From positions 1,302,001-1,366,000 of the forward strand of contig NZ_CP139301.1 in NCBI RefSeq assembly GCF_034092395.1: a stretch of 64,000 nt of DNA, written 5' to 3'. Source of the stretch: Prochlorococcus sp. MIT 1307. Its GTDB lineage: Bacteria > Cyanobacteriota > Cyanobacteriia > PCC-6307 > Cyanobiaceae. Under the pieces are notes generated by a model. It made no database searches and was not told where the DNA came from. It saw only the letters and a list, made by a program, of their open reading frames with translations. A program made the translations under genes and the position numbers. Positions 1 to 9,145 of the stretch are shown one piece after another. The first letter of the stretch is position 1. The number at the start of each line of letters is the position of its first letter.

Positions 1-292
1 GAACCATAGAACAAAAACCCAACCATATGACATTCCTAGTTGTGGCAGTGTTTTTAGGAATCCAGAACCACTAAAAGCAGGAAAGCTTATTGAAAATTTA
101 GGTTTAAAAGGACACCGTATTGGTGGTGCAGAAATATCCAAACTTCATGCAAACTTCATAGTCAATAGAGGAGAAGCCACAGCTCAAGATATCTCTCAGC
201 TAATTTCTTATATCCAAAAAACAGTGCAAGAAGCACATGGATTTTTACTTCATCCCGAAGTAAAACAACTCGGTTTTGATAAAAACACCTAA
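1..292 (+). CDS. murB: UDP-N-acetylenolpyruvoylglucosamine reductase MurB, C-terminal part
   Basis: The gene enters from the left edge; about 96 C-terminal residues are visible. MurB is a cytoplasmic FAD enzyme that reduces UDP-GlcNAc-enolpyruvate to UDP-MurNAc for peptidoglycan. The visible part carries the SCGSVFRNP segment, equivalent to the family GSxFxNP motif with the catalytic serine, then [13 protein letters not shown] and a final HPEVKQLGF, all typical of the MurB C-terminal domain. It is followed after 24 bases by ybaB on the same strand. The start, the FAD domain and any upstream murC partner lie outside the window. Confidence 0.93.
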   Translation, partial: NHRTKTQPYDIPSCGSVFRNPEPLKAGKLIENLGLKGHRIGGAEISKLHANFIVNRGEATAQDISQLISYIQKTVQEAHGFLLHPEVKQLGFDKNT

Positions 293-316
293 TCTGCCTA
301 TTGGTCCACAAAAAAC

Positions 317-664
317 ATGGCAGCATTCGGCCTTCCAAATTTCGGACAGTTAACAGAGGCTTTTCGCAAAGCCCAACAAATTCAGCAAGATGCACAAAAA
401 CTCCAAGAGGAACTAGAAGCGTTGGAATTAGAAGGCAATAGTAAAAACGGAAAGGTGAGTGTCTGGCTATCTGGCAATCAGGAACCAGTTCGCGTTCAAA
501 TAGAACCTTCTCTTCTTACGGAAGGTCAAGAAGCCACCGAACAAGCAATTCTTGAAGCATTGCAAGCAGCATATGAGAATTCCACTACAACCATGAAAAC
601 TAAAATGGAAGAGCTCACAGGAGGATTAAACCTCAACTTACCCGGCATGAATGATGAGAACTAA
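317..664 (+). CDS. ybaB: YbaB/EbfC family nucleoid-associated protein
   Basis: The product has 115 residues, the usual size of this DNA-binding, nucleoid-associated family. The N-terminal half is a predicted coiled coil rich in Gln, Glu and Lys ([19 protein letters not shown]). The middle holds the family pattern [18 protein letters not shown] and the end a [11 protein letters not shown] tail. The family forms dimers shaped like tweezers. It starts 24 bases after murB, so co-transcription is likely. Its last 32 bases overlap the 3' end of the convergent rsgA gene. In most other bacteria ybaB sits next to dnaX or recR, so the murB neighbourhood is a lineage feature. Confidence 0.92.
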   Translation: MAAFGLPNFGQLTEAFRKAQQIQQDAQKLQEELEALELEGNSKNGKVSVWLSGNQEPVRVQIEPSLLTEGQEATEQAILEALQAAYENSTTTMKTKMEELTGGLNLNLPGMNDEN

Positions 665-1577
665 TCATTTCCTCAAGTAATTTCCTATATTGACTATATC
701 TTTCCCAGTTCTTATCAATTCCACACCCAGGCTCATCTCTATGCAAACAATCACGAAAGCGACAAATAGTCCCTTTCAATTGACATCGGAGTTCTGGAAA
801 TAAAGTTTGCAATTTAATAGGGGAAATTAATAAATTAGGCATACTAAAGCCTGGAGTATCAGCAATAAAAATATCTTTTTCTATAGCATAAAGTTGAACA
901 TTACGAGTGGTATTCCTCCCACGCTGCAATTTGACTGAAAGTTTACCAGTTACAATTGATTCGTTAGGCAAAAGATATTTCAGAAAGCTACTTTTACCTA
1001 CTCCAGAAGGTCCACAAAGAACAGCCAGTTTAGTAGATTTAAGTTGACTTTTAAAAGTATCAAGACCTTGACCATTTTCTACAGAAACTGGTATTGCATT
1101 ATACCCCCAACCTGTTATACGCATAATCAACTGATTAAGTTGAGCAGCATTGACTAAATCGCTCTTAGAAAGAATTAATCCAACACGCAAAGAACTTTTT
1201 TCAGCAGTCAACAAAAAACTACTAGCCTGCTCAAAATCTAATAAAGGATTTTTGACTGAAAGAAATACAAAAACATCGGTAACATTCGCTACTGCAGGCC
1301 TACTTAAAAAACTTTCTCTAGGCTCTAAACTACTAATAACAGCTCTATGCGAACTCCAATCAATTGACTCAACAAAAACAATATCTCCAACATAAATAGT
1401 ATCGCCATGATGGGTTAAACGTCTACGCAGTGTACAAAGTAAACGAATATTCTGATCAAGAATCAAGCCATCAACGGAAAAGGGTTGAAGTTTGGAGAAG
1501 TCAATCTCAACTATATAATAATTAGCCTTAATGGAAACTACAATACCCTTAAATTGAGTCAATTCATCTAGCGCCAC
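633..1577 (-). CDS. rsgA: Ribosome small-subunit-dependent GTPase RsgA
   Basis: A circularly permuted GTPase of 314 residues that acts in 30S subunit maturation. In order: an N-terminal OB-fold (about 1-75), then G4 as LSKSD, the P-loop GPSGVGKSS near residue 190, the G2 segment RGRNTTRN, G3 as DTPG, and a C-terminal zinc finger with the Cys-x4-Cys-x-His-x5-Cys pattern in [14 protein letters not shown]. The G4-G1-G3 order is diagnostic. The start is GTG and overlaps the end of the tusA-like gene by 14 bases, which suggests translational coupling at the end of the grpE-dnaJ cluster. The 3' end overlaps the convergent ybaB by 32 bases. Confidence 0.94.
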   Translation of the reverse strand: MALDELTQFKGIVVSIKANYYIVEIDFSKLQPFSVDGLILDQNIRLLCTLRRRLTHHGDTIYVGDIVFVESIDWSSHRAVISSLEPRESFLSRPAVANVTDVFVFLSVKNPLLDFEQASSFLLTAEKSSLRVGLILSKSDLVNAAQLNQLIMRITGWGYNAIPVSVENGQGLDTFKSQLKSTKLAVLCGPSGVGKSSFLKYLLPNESIVTGKLSVKLQRGRNTTRNVQLYAIEKDIFIADTPGFSMPNLLISPIKLQTLFPELRCQLKGTICRFRDCLHRDEPGCGIDKNWERYSQYRKLLEEMISSHHSCRVS

Positions 1578-1812
1578 AAATCACCAATAATCTTACCCAT
1601 GTAGATTGCTTATGTAAAACTTCCACACAATGGCCTTCATTCTTAAGTCCAGCCATAACAATCTCTTCAGGTTCTCCAATATCTAGTAAAACTTCCAAAC
1701 AATCTTTAGGTGATAAATCTTCAATAGCAAGTCTGCAGCGAACAAAATTTACAGGGCAAGGAGTGCCACGCAAATCAAGAACTGCTCTAGAGGCAGGAGC
1801 TGAAGGTATCAT
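1564..1812 (-). CDS. TusA/SirA-like sulfurtransferase
   Basis: A small protein of 82 residues with the TusA fold signature [14 protein letters not shown]; Cys19 in the CP motif is the expected persulfide carrier. TusA in other bacteria relays sulfur for tRNA thiolation or molybdopterin synthesis; the partner here cannot be seen. The ATG overlaps the dnaJ stop as ATGA, and the gene's 3' end overlaps rsgA, so it lies inside a tightly coupled run grpE-dnaJ-tusA-like-rsgA. The usual second proline of CPxP is replaced by Asn (CPVN), so it may be a paralogue with another role rather than true TusA. Confidence 0.8.
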   Translation of the reverse strand: MIPSAPASRAVLDLRGTPCPVNFVRCRLAIEDLSPKDCLEVLLDIGEPEEIVMAGLKNEGHCVEVLHKQSTWVRLLVICGAR

Positions 1813-2942
1813 CCATTTTGTCCAAATAATCTCGAAAAAAGACCACTGTTATGATGATGATTTTGTGGGCCTTTAGCTGAATAATGTGCAGCCAACTTTT
1901 CTAACAATATCCGCTCTTCTTCTGAAAAACGTTTTGGCAAGGTAACATTAACAACAACAGATTGATTGCCTCTTGCAACAGGATTACCTAACTTTGGAAT
2001 ACCTTTATTTTCTAAAGTCAAAACCGAATTAGGCTGAGTACCTATAGGAATTTCTAAAGTTTCAGGACCATCAACAGTATCAACCTGAATTGTATCTCCA
2101 AGTATTGCTTGCAAGTAACTGATATTAACTTCAGTATGAATAGTTAATCCATCACGTCTCAACTTTGGATGGTTCTTAACTTTCAGAAAAACATAAAGAT
2201 CACCTGAAGGACCTCCTCTAACTCCAGCATTTCCTTCACCAGAAACTCGCAAACGCGTGCCTGTATCAACTCCTGCAGGAATATTAATACGCAACTTTTT
2301 CCTTACTTGTTTAACACCTTGACCACCACAAGCACCACATGGATCTGCAATAACCTGGCCAGTTCCAGAACAACCAGGACATTCTGCTACCTGCGTAAAG
2401 CTTCCAAAAGGTGTCCTTGTGGCTCTCCTGACCTGACCAGCACCTCCACAAGTACTGCAATTTGTAGGTCCGCTACCTGCTCTCGCTCCAGTCCCCCTGC
2501 AACTATCACAGGTTTCTAGATGAGGGATTTTTATCTCCCTTTCTTGGCCAAATACAGCTTGTTGAAATTCAATTGTCAAGTCATAGCGAAGATCATCACC
2601 TTGCTGAGGCCCTCTACGCTGTGAGCGAGCACCACTCGCGCCTGCACCACCAAAACCACTAAAAAAGGTCTCAAAAAGATCAGCAAATCCACCCATGTCG
2701 CCCATATCGGGCATCCCTCCTCCTCCTCCCAAACCAGCCTCTCCAAACTGGTCATAACGAGCACGTGTTTGTGGATCCCCAAGTACTTCATATGCACGGC
2801 CTATTTCTTTGAAACGATCTTCAGCTCCAGGGTCTTTATTGATGTCGGGATGATACTGACGTGCCAAACGGCGATAAGCACGTTTAAGAGTGTCGCCATC
2901 AGCATCCCTGCTGACACCTAATTGCTCGTAAAAATCTGCCAT
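1809..2942 (-). CDS. dnaJ: Chaperone DnaJ (Hsp40, type I)
   Basis: A full-length type I DnaJ of 377 residues. It has a J domain (about 1-70) with the HPD motif in QYHPDINKD, a Gly-rich linker with GGGGG and many Gly/Phe repeats (about 72-110), four zinc-binding CxxCxGxG repeats ([32 protein letters not shown]) and a C-terminal substrate-binding region. It stimulates the DnaK ATPase through the J domain. ATG 2942 is preferred to the TTG one codon upstream. It lies 43 bases after grpE and overlaps the next gene by four bases. The dnaK gene at 42.3 kb is the likely partner, so the chaperone set is split across the origin. Confidence 0.96.
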   Translation of the reverse strand: MADFYEQLGVSRDADGDTLKRAYRRLARQYHPDINKDPGAEDRFKEIGRAYEVLGDPQTRARYDQFGEAGLGGGGGMPDMGDMGGFADLFETFFSGFGGAGASGARSQRRGPQQGDDLRYDLTIEFQQAVFGQEREIKIPHLETCDSCRGTGARAGSGPTNCSTCGGAGQVRRATRTPFGSFTQVAECPGCSGTGQVIADPCGACGGQGVKQVRKKLRINIPAGVDTGTRLRVSGEGNAGVRGGPSGDLYVFLKVKNHPKLRRDGLTIHTEVNISYLQAILGDTIQVDTVDGPETLEIPIGTQPNSVLTLENKGIPKLGNPVARGNQSVVVNVTLPKRFSEEERILLEKLAAHYSAKGPQNHHHNSGLFSRLFGQNG

Positions 2943-2985
2943 CAACCCATCAACCCCATTTCACCGTAAAGGCCAAACGCATCAA

Positions 2986-3762
2986 TCATGACTCCTCAGC
3001 CTGAGAGTCCTCGTCCAAACTAGTCGGAACTTCTTTGGAAGTCTCAACAGATGGATCAGGCTTTTCATCTTGTGGGCCTGGACCCATAGAAACCTTTACC
3101 AAAGCATGCCTCAAAACCCTTCCATTTAGGTGATAACCGCGCTGTAACTCCTCAACGACTATGTCTTCCGAATGCTCATCACTGGGCTCCCTAAGAACAG
3201 CTTCATGAAGAGTGGGATCAAACAATTGACCAACCACCCTCATTGGAGCAACTCCTAATTGCTTTAGAACATCTACAAGCTGCTTATAAAGACCTTGATA
3301 ACTTCTATGAAGAGCCTGTGCTTCTTCCCCTTGTGGATCAAGTTGCTGTCTAGCTCTATCAAAATTATCAACCACAGGGAGGATTGCACTCAAAGTGCTA
3401 CAAGTGAGCTGCAATCGAAGGTCATCCTGATCACGACTTTGACGCTTCCGAAAATTATCAAAATCTGCTGCAATCCTGACGTACTGACTTCTAAGCGTGT
3501 CGTGCTCTTTCTCTAATTGCTGCAAACGTGCTTCGTTATCAGCTGGTTGACTCAGCTTTTCGTCAGAATTATCTGCATCAGCAGCGGAAGAGTCCTCTCC
3601 CAAGTCGTGAATGTTGTTGTGTTGTCCTTGTTCAGTCCCAATCTTCACATCAGAAGTATTTCCAGGCTCATCATCAGCATTCAAATGAATATCTGCCCCC
3701 TCTGAGGCTTCTGAGCCATGATTGGAAGATTCTTGAGAGGAGGCAGAGACTTCTTCACTCAT
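2986..3762 (-). CDS. grpE: Nucleotide exchange factor GrpE
   Basis: GrpE releases ADP from DnaK. The protein has about 258 residues from ATG 3762, longer than the roughly 200 of E. coli because of an acidic, Ser-rich N-terminal extension of some 80 residues. Next comes a long coiled coil ([20 protein letters not shown]) and the family core [14 protein letters not shown], then the beta domain with FDPTLHEAV and the closing [21 protein letters not shown] three codons upstream is an alternative start. No CIRCE operator (TTAGCACTC-N9-GAGTGCTAA) is visible in the 210 bases upstream. It is the first gene of the chaperone cluster. Confidence 0.94.
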   Translation of the reverse strand: MSEEVSASSQESSNHGSEASEGADIHLNADDEPGNTSDVKIGTEQGQHNNIHDLGEDSSAADADNSDEKLSQPADNEARLQQLEKEHDTLRSQYVRIAADFDNFRKRQSRDQDDLRLQLTCSTLSAILPVVDNFDRARQQLDPQGEEAQALHRSYQGLYKQLVDVLKQLGVAPMRVVGQLFDPTLHEAVLREPSDEHSEDIVVEELQRGYHLNGRVLRHALVKVSMGPGPQDEKPDPSVETSKEVPTSLDEDSQAEES

Positions 3763-3981
3763 GAAAGGCACTGTTACTCATTCTTATCAATACATCTTGA
3801 AGGGCAAAGTGGTTATCAGACAAGTTACGGAAGCCCGCACCTTCTTTCTATTTGAGTAATTAGACAAGCCGCAAATGATGGAAAATGGAAACAATCAAAA
3901 TCTTTGATCTTCAAGCTTATTTGAAATCACATTACAATAAATTATAAAAAAGCGCAAAATATTATTTGATTAATAAAAAAT

Positions 3982-5277
3982 TTAATTACAACAACTATTT
4001 GCAATAGCTCTACCTGCCAACCAACCACTAGTCCAACAATGTTGAAAATTAAAGCCACCAGTGACGCCATCTACATCTAATATTTCACCAGCAAAGTACA
4101 AACCTGGAAGCAAACGACTTTCCATGGTTGCAAAATTCACTTCTGCCAATTTTACACCTCCAGCAGTAACAAACTCTTCTCCATATGGGCCTCGTCCACA
4201 AACAGAATAATAATTGAATAGTAAATTATTACATAAGCGCTGTTGTTGCAAAGAAGAAACATCTGACCAACGAATATCTATGTTAATTCTTGATTGTTGC
4301 AAGAGAATTCGCCATAAGCGTGTTGGCAATTCTTTAAAAGGTTTAGCATTCGCCAAAGTGCTCCGAGCAGCCTTATATCGAAATTTCTTAAACAAATCAT
4401 TTACAAAATCACTACTTTCATTTATCCAATTTACTTGCAATCTAGCTTTATAGGTGTCTTTGTTCAATTCGTGAGCAGCAAAAGCTGATAGTTTAAGAAT
4501 TGCAGGGCCACTTAAACCCCAATGAGTAATCAAAACAGGTCCAGTTTGATAAAAAGATTTACCTCCAGATAATAATTTCAACCGAACGTTTTTTAAAGAA
4601 AGGCCTGAACAATTTTTCAGAAAATTTTCCTCTAATGATAATGAAAAAAGAGAAGGAACTGGCATAAAAACTGTATGGCCCAAGCAAGAAGCAATCTTTC
4701 GTCCACTTGGATGCCCACCAGTTGCAACTAAAACTCTTTGTGTTTCAAGAATCTGACTATCTTGAAGGTAAACAAGAAACCCTTTTTCAGGCAAATATTC
4801 AACTCTGATAACTGAACTTTTAGTAAAACAATTAACACCAGCTGCTACTGCAGCATTCCTTAAGCACGAAACCACTTCAAAAGAAGAATTTGATACAGGA
4901 AACATCCTGCCATCTTCTTCAGTAATTAATTCCAAGCCTTTTCTTTTAAACCAATCAACTACATCACCAGTCGCAAAACGACTAAAAGATCCCAATAAAG
5001 GCAAATGCCCCCGTGGATAATTAGTCACTAATTCATTAGGCTCCCAACACTCATGGGTCACATTGCACCTGCCACCTCCACTAATACGAACTTTCTCAAG
5101 TGTCTTTGCAGTGGATTCCAACACACACACTGAATCAAGGCCATTTTCAGCAGCTGTAATCGCACCCATAAAACCAGCAGGGCCGCCGCCAATAACAATC
5201 AAATCAATTTGATGGCTGGAAAGTAAGGGCAACTCCGTTATTGCAATAGCGTTTACCTGTGGGTCTTGGGCCGTCAT
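3982..5277 (-). CDS. HI0933/BaiN-type NAD(P)/FAD-dependent oxidoreductase
   Basis: An aminoacetone-oxidase-like flavoprotein of the HI0933 family. The N-terminal dinucleotide site is IDLIVIGGGPAGFMGAI; the family segment VRISGGGRCNVTHE follows, and the C-terminal FAD motif is GLYFAGEILDVDGVTGGF with the end SGWLAGRAIA. Its substrate is unknown. The start is uncertain: ATG 5277 overlaps the end of the upstream msrB by 74 bases, a TTG at 5232 would reduce this to 29, and the frame is open further upstream. The residues before IDLIVIGG are not family-like, so a late start is likely. It may be co-transcribed with msrB. Confidence 0.85.
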   Translation of the reverse strand: MTAQDPQVNAIAITELPLLSSHQIDLIVIGGGPAGFMGAITAAENGLDSVCVLESTAKTLEKVRISGGGRCNVTHECWEPNELVTNYPRGHLPLLGSFSRFATGDVVDWFKRKGLELITEEDGRMFPVSNSSFEVVSCLRNAAVAAGVNCFTKSSVIRVEYLPEKGFLVYLQDSQILETQRVLVATGGHPSGRKIASCLGHTVFMPVPSLFSLSLEENFLKNCSGLSLKNVRLKLLSGGKSFYQTGPVLITHWGLSGPAILKLSAFAAHELNKDTYKARLQVNWINESSDFVNDLFKKFRYKAARSTLANAKPFKELPTRLWRILLQQSRINIDIRWSDVSSLQQQRLCNNLLFNYYSVCGRGPYGEEFVTAGGVKLAEVNFATMESRLLPGLYFAGEILDVDGVTGGFNFQHCWTSGWLAGRAIANSCCN

Positions 5278-5710
5278 TGAAGACATGTCCCTGATGTCCA
5301 CCACAGCGAAGACAGTGATACTCCGTTCGTGGAACAATCAGTTTGTAATCTACTTTTGTAGCGATAGAATTCGGTAAAGAGTCCCAAAAACTTGGCCAAC
5401 CAGTACCACTTTCAAATTTTGTAGAAGAAGAAAACAAAGGAGCATCACAACCTGCACAGAAAAAAGTCCCCACTCGTTTTTCATCATTCAGCAAACTCGA
5501 AAATGGTGGCTCAGTTCCTTCCTCACGAAGTACTTTGTACACAGGAGCCGAAAGACGCTTTCGCCAATCTGCATTGCTCAAAGACCAAGAAGCATCTCCT
5601 GCCTTCGATGCTGCCAAAGCATTGAAAGGTTTTAATAACAATCCAAAAATGCTGGTAAATAAACCCATCACAAAAAAACGTCGATTAACAAATAACAAAA
5701 CACGCTTCAT
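5204..5710 (-). CDS. msrB: Peptide-methionine (R)-S-oxide reductase MsrB, probably exported
   Basis: The SelR domain covers about residues 45-168. Two zinc-binding CxxC pairs are seen (FFCAGCDAPLF and YHCLRCGGHQGH), with the GTGWPSF segment and the catalytic cysteine in KRYCNNGVAL, where most relatives have RYCINS. It reduces Met-R-sulfoxide in proteins. From ATG 5710 the product begins with a basic, hydrophobic stretch containing NRRFF, a long apolar core and an ALAA cleavage-like site, so a Sec- or possibly Tat-dependent export to periplasm or lumen is inferred. A TTG 12 codons upstream is an alternative start. The 3' end overlaps the next flavoprotein gene. Confidence 0.9.
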   Translation of the reverse strand: MKRVLLFVNRRFFVMGLFTSIFGLLLKPFNALAASKAGDASWSLSNADWRKRLSAPVYKVLREEGTEPPFSSLLNDEKRVGTFFCAGCDAPLFSSSTKFESGTGWPSFWDSLPNSIATKVDYKLIVPRTEYHCLRCGGHQGHVFNDGPRPTGKRYCNNGVALTFQPSN

Positions 5711-5778
5711 AAAAACGAAAAGTTCTATTCGTACTTTTCTAATCAAGAAATAGTCACCTATGAAGACAGAATAATGCG

Positions 5779-6783
5779 ATGGTTAATAAATCCTCACTAC
5801 TAAGTATCAAAGCACAACGCTTCAGCGTTGCTCCAATGCTCGACTGTACAGACAGTCACTTCAGAGTGCTCATGAGGCTCATCAGCAGAAAAGCATTTCT
5901 TTATACAGAAATGGTGGTAGCGAATGCTTTGCACCACACTAATCGTAGAGAACGGCTCCTAAATTTCAATCCAATCGAGCATCCACTAGCGCTTCAAATT
6001 GGTGGAGATGATCCAAAACTCTTATCTGAAGCAGCCCAACTTGGAGAAGCCTGGGGATATGACGAAATAAACTTCAATGTGGGATGTCCTAGTCAAAGAG
6101 TGCAAGCCGGGAATTTCGGTGCTTCTTTAATGGCCAATCCTGATCAAGTTGCACGTTGTGTTGAAGCAATGACTAAAGGAAGCAAAATTCCAGTGACTGT
6201 TAAACATCGAATAGGAATTGACAATTTAGATAGTGATGAATTATTAAAAAGATTTGTAAATAAAGTCGCATCTGCAGGTGCTACTAGATTTGTAGTTCAT
6301 GCCAGAAAAGCATGGTTAAAAGGCTTAAATCCAAAGCAAAATCGAACAATTCCACCTCTTCAATATGACCGAGTTGTCAAACTCAAAAAGCAAAATCCTA
6401 ATCTTGAAATTGAATTAAATGGTGGTTTAGATACACCAAATGACTGCTTAAAAGCATTAAAAATTTTTGACGGAGCAATGGTTGGCAGAGCAGCTTATGC
6501 TCACCCTTTACTGTGGAAAAAAATCGATGAAATTATCTATAAAGAGCCACCTCGATTCATAAATGCATCAGGAGTTATCCGAGCACTTATACCTCATACC
6601 CAAAGCCACCTAGATAAAGGAGGAAAACTTTGGGATGTTGCTAGACATATCTTGCAATTAGTTGAGGGCGTACCAGGTGCTCGCACTTGGAGGAGAGAGC
6701 TCGGCATTAAAGGCCAAAAAGCTAAAGCAGAAATCAATATTTTGGAAGAAGCTGCCCAACAACTAGAAGATGCTGGGCTTTAA
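5779..6783 (+). CDS. dusA: tRNA-dihydrouridine synthase, DusA type
   Basis: An FMN enzyme of 334 residues that reduces uridine in the tRNA D-loop. The family order is complete: FSVAPMLDCTDSHFR at the start, NFNVGCPSQRVQ with the catalytic Cys, the phosphate and FMN contacts in VKHRIGID and VHARKAW, and the late NGG and GRAAYAHP segments. The KGLNPKQNRTIPPL stretch after the HARKA motif is typical of the DusA subfamily (U20/U20a) rather than DusB. It is divergent from msrB, with 68 bases between them, and its stop lies four bases from the end of the convergent RNA-binding protein gene. Confidence 0.94.
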   Translation: MVNKSSLLSIKAQRFSVAPMLDCTDSHFRVLMRLISRKAFLYTEMVVANALHHTNRRERLLNFNPIEHPLALQIGGDDPKLLSEAAQLGEAWGYDEINFNVGCPSQRVQAGNFGASLMANPDQVARCVEAMTKGSKIPVTVKHRIGIDNLDSDELLKRFVNKVASAGATRFVVHARKAWLKGLNPKQNRTIPPLQYDRVVKLKKQNPNLEIELNGGLDTPNDCLKALKIFDGAMVGRAAYAHPLLWKKIDEIIYKEPPRFINASGVIRALIPHTQSHLDKGGKLWDVARHILQLVEGVPGARTWRRELGIKGQKAKAEINILEEAAQQLEDAGL

Positions 6784-6787
6784 AAAT

Positions 6788-7573
6788 TTAACCTTCTGCT
6801 CCACCATAATCGGTATTTTCATCACCCGAAAAGTCATTGGCTCCAGGCGCAGTTCCCCTTCTCCTCCGACTACGTCCATCATCACGATCTGAAGAATCCG
6901 AATTAGAAGAACCTCCATAACTTCGATCCTCCCAACCCTTAGCACCTGAAGTGCGTTCTCCACTCCCTTGGCCACCTTGACCGCCGCCACCGTAGCCACC
7001 TTGGCCACCGCCGCCATAGCCACCGCCGCCGTAGCCACCTTGACCACCGCCGCCGTAGCCACCTTGACCACCGCCGCCGTAGCCACCTTGGCCACCGCCG
7101 CCGTAGCCACCTTGGCCACCGCCGCCGTAACCACCTTGACCACCGCCGCCATAGCCACCGCCGCCGTAGCCACCTTGACCACCGCCGCCGTAGCCACCTT
7201 GACCACCGCCGCCGTAGCCACCGCCGCCGTAACCACCTTGGCCACCACCGCCATAGCCACCTTGACCACCGCCGCCATAGCCGCCGCCGTAACCGCCGCC
7301 GCCGCCGTAGCCACCTCTTCTTGGTGCACTTCCTCGTGGTTCAGCCTTATTAATCCTGAGAGGACGACCCATCATCTCTGTACCTTGTAAGGCCTCTATG
7401 GCTGCAGCTTCAGCTGTCTCATCAGCCATCTCCACAAAAGCGAACCCTCTTTTTCGACCTGTGTCTCGTTCTAGAGGGAGAGAACAGTTTGCCACCTCTC
7501 CAAAGGGAGCAAACAATTGAGCTACATCTTCCTGCTCAGCGCGGAAGGGCAAATTGCCAACAAAAATACTCAC
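6788..7573 (-). CDS. Glycine-rich RNA-binding protein with RRM domain
   Basis: The N-terminal RRM (about 1-80) shows RNP2 as IFVGNL and RNP1 as RGFAFVEM. After the RRM come about 120 residues made almost only of Gly, Tyr and Gln in GGYGGGGQ-type units, then a Ser/Asp/Arg-rich tail. Cyanobacterial Rbp proteins of this type bind single-stranded RNA and are often linked to cold response or mRNA localisation; that role is inferred here. The start is GTG. The repeat region is far more GC-rich than its surroundings and opens long spurious frames on both strands. It is transcribed away from argH, 122 bases upstream. Confidence 0.93.
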   Translation of the reverse strand: MSIFVGNLPFRAEQEDVAQLFAPFGEVANCSLPLERDTGRKRGFAFVEMADETAEAAAIEALQGTEMMGRPLRINKAEPRGSAPRRGGYGGGGGYGGGYGGGGQGGYGGGGQGGYGGGGYGGGGQGGYGGGGQGGYGGGGYGGGGQGGYGGGGQGGYGGGGQGGYGGGGQGGYGGGGQGGYGGGGYGGGGQGGYGGGGQGGQGSGERTSGAKGWEDRSYGGSSNSDSSDRDDGRSRRRRGTAPGANDFSGDENTDYGGAEG

Positions 7574-7695
7574 TTGACTTTTGGACCTAAAGAAATGGAC
7601 CTAATTGGACCAGAAATAACATTTCAGAGTTTATAACTCAAAGAAGAATCATTTAACCTCTGCCTCAGTAGGGTAAACCCGCCAAAGCCATTTAT

Positions 7696-9099
7696 TCAGT
7701 CTTTTAAAGAATCAATGTGATCACGCCAATACACCAACTGCTCTTGAACCCGATCAAAGCCAGTCCCTCCTTCACTAATTCTTGAAGCTACAACTTGCTT
7801 TGGAGCAAGCTTTTCAAAAATATCCTCGTTAATTGAAGCGTCTATTTTTTGCCATTGTTCAAAGCTAAGGTCTTTTAACAAAATTCCTTGCTCAAGAGAA
7901 TCCTTCACTAATCGACCAACCTTTTGATATGCCTCTCTAAAAGGCACACCTTTTGCCACTAAATAATCTGCAACATCAGTCGCATTAGAAAAGTCAGATC
8001 GAACTGCAGAAGCAAGTCTTTCGGAACAAAACTCTAACCCTTCTTCAAAAAGAATTGACATGGCTTCTAAAGATGTTTTCACTGTAATAACTGTGTCAAA
8101 TAATGCTTCTTTATCTTCTTGAAAATCCTTGTTATACGCCAAAGGAAGTCCTTTTATCATCGTCAATAAACCCTGAAGATGTCCAAACACTCTTCCACAT
8201 TTACCTCGAACTAATTCTGGAACATCAGGATTCTTTTTTTGAGGCATTAAACTACTTCCAGTGGCACATCGATCAGTTAAACGAACAAATGAAAACTCAT
8301 CCGAAGCCCAAAAAATTACTTCCTCAGCCAAACGACTTAAATGTGCCATGACTAAAGAAATAGCTGCCGTAAACTCAACTGCAAAATCACGATCACTAAC
8401 AGCATCCAAACTATTTAAATAAATTTTTGCAAAACCTAAAGATTTTGCAGTAGAACGACGGTCTATTGGAATTGAAGTACCAGCCAAGGCAGCTGCCCCA
8501 AGTGGAGAAATGTTTACTCTTTTTCTAACATCTAACAAACGCTCTCTATCTCTTTGCAGCATTTCAATATAAGAAAGTAAATGATGAGCAAGAGATAAAG
8601 GTTGTGCACGTTGAAGATGTGTGTAGCCAGGAATCAAAGTATCAAGATGATTTTCTGACTGAACCAATAAGGCAACTTGCAACCGTTCTAAAGATAAATC
8701 AAGTTCATCTATACGGCGTCTTAACCAAAGCCTTATATCAGTGCCTACTTGATCATTACGACTCCGGCCAGTATGAAGTTTTTTACCAACAGAACCAACC
8801 AATTCTATTAGGCGTCTTTCCACTGCAAAGTGAACATCCTCATCAACAACGCTGACCTTAAATTTGCCCTCAGAAGCTTCTGCACGAATTCTTTCAAGGC
8901 CATCTACAAGCTTTTTTGTCTCGTCTTGAGAAATTACTTCACATTCCCCCAACATCTCTGCATGAGCAATCGATCCATCCAAATCTTCCTCTAAAAGAGT
9001 GATATCAAAAAATATTGAAGCATTAAAACGCTGAATAGCTGGGTTTAACCCATTTGAGAACCTATCGCTCCAAGCCTTAACCAACTTACCTATAAGCAA
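7696..9099 (-). CDS. argH: Argininosuccinate lyase
   Basis: Last enzyme of arginine synthesis: it cleaves argininosuccinate to arginine and fumarate. With 467 residues it has normal family length. Visible signatures are TGRSRNDQV near residue 115, the catalytic HLQRAQP segment and the fumarase-superfamily signature [15 protein letters not shown] near residue 285. The only usable start close to the N-terminus is TTG at 9099 or a second TTG five codons later (9084); no ATG or GTG lies in frame before the conserved WSDRFSNG segment. The pathway partner argG lies at 39 kb. Confidence 0.95.
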   Translation of the reverse strand: MLIGKLVKAWSDRFSNGLNPAIQRFNASIFFDITLLEEDLDGSIAHAEMLGECEVISQDETKKLVDGLERIRAEASEGKFKVSVVDEDVHFAVERRLIELVGSVGKKLHTGRSRNDQVGTDIRLWLRRRIDELDLSLERLQVALLVQSENHLDTLIPGYTHLQRAQPLSLAHHLLSYIEMLQRDRERLLDVRKRVNISPLGAAALAGTSIPIDRRSTAKSLGFAKIYLNSLDAVSDRDFAVEFTAAISLVMAHLSRLAEEVIFWASDEFSFVRLTDRCATGSSLMPQKKNPDVPELVRGKCGRVFGHLQGLLTMIKGLPLAYNKDFQEDKEALFDTVITVKTSLEAMSILFEEGLEFCSERLASAVRSDFSNATDVADYLVAKGVPFREAYQKVGRLVKDSLEQGILLKDLSFEQWQKIDASINEDIFEKLAPKQVVASRISEGGTGFDRVQEQLVYWRDHIDSLKD

Positions 9100-9145
9100 C
9101 CTTTCCTAATAAAGCAGTTTGCTTCCAAATTGTCAGGTAAAAAAA

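Noticed and set aside
3295-3764. Small + strand frames opposite grpE
   Set aside because: They are antisense to a well-supported gene and show no protein-like pattern.
3763-3981. A CIRCE operator or HrcA site upstream of grpE
   Set aside because: No TTAGCACTC-N9-GAGTGCTAA found, nor upstream of dnaK at 42147-42278.
6968-7320. Regular repeats resembling a CRISPR or satellite array
   Set aside because: The repeats are in frame, code a Gly-rich tail, have no unique spacers, and no cas gene is near.
6763-7390. Long reading frames on both strands over the Gly-rich tract, coding Ala/Val/Thr-rich products
   Set aside because: They are shadows of the repeat in other frames; the RRM frame has clear RNP1 and RNP2 motifs.
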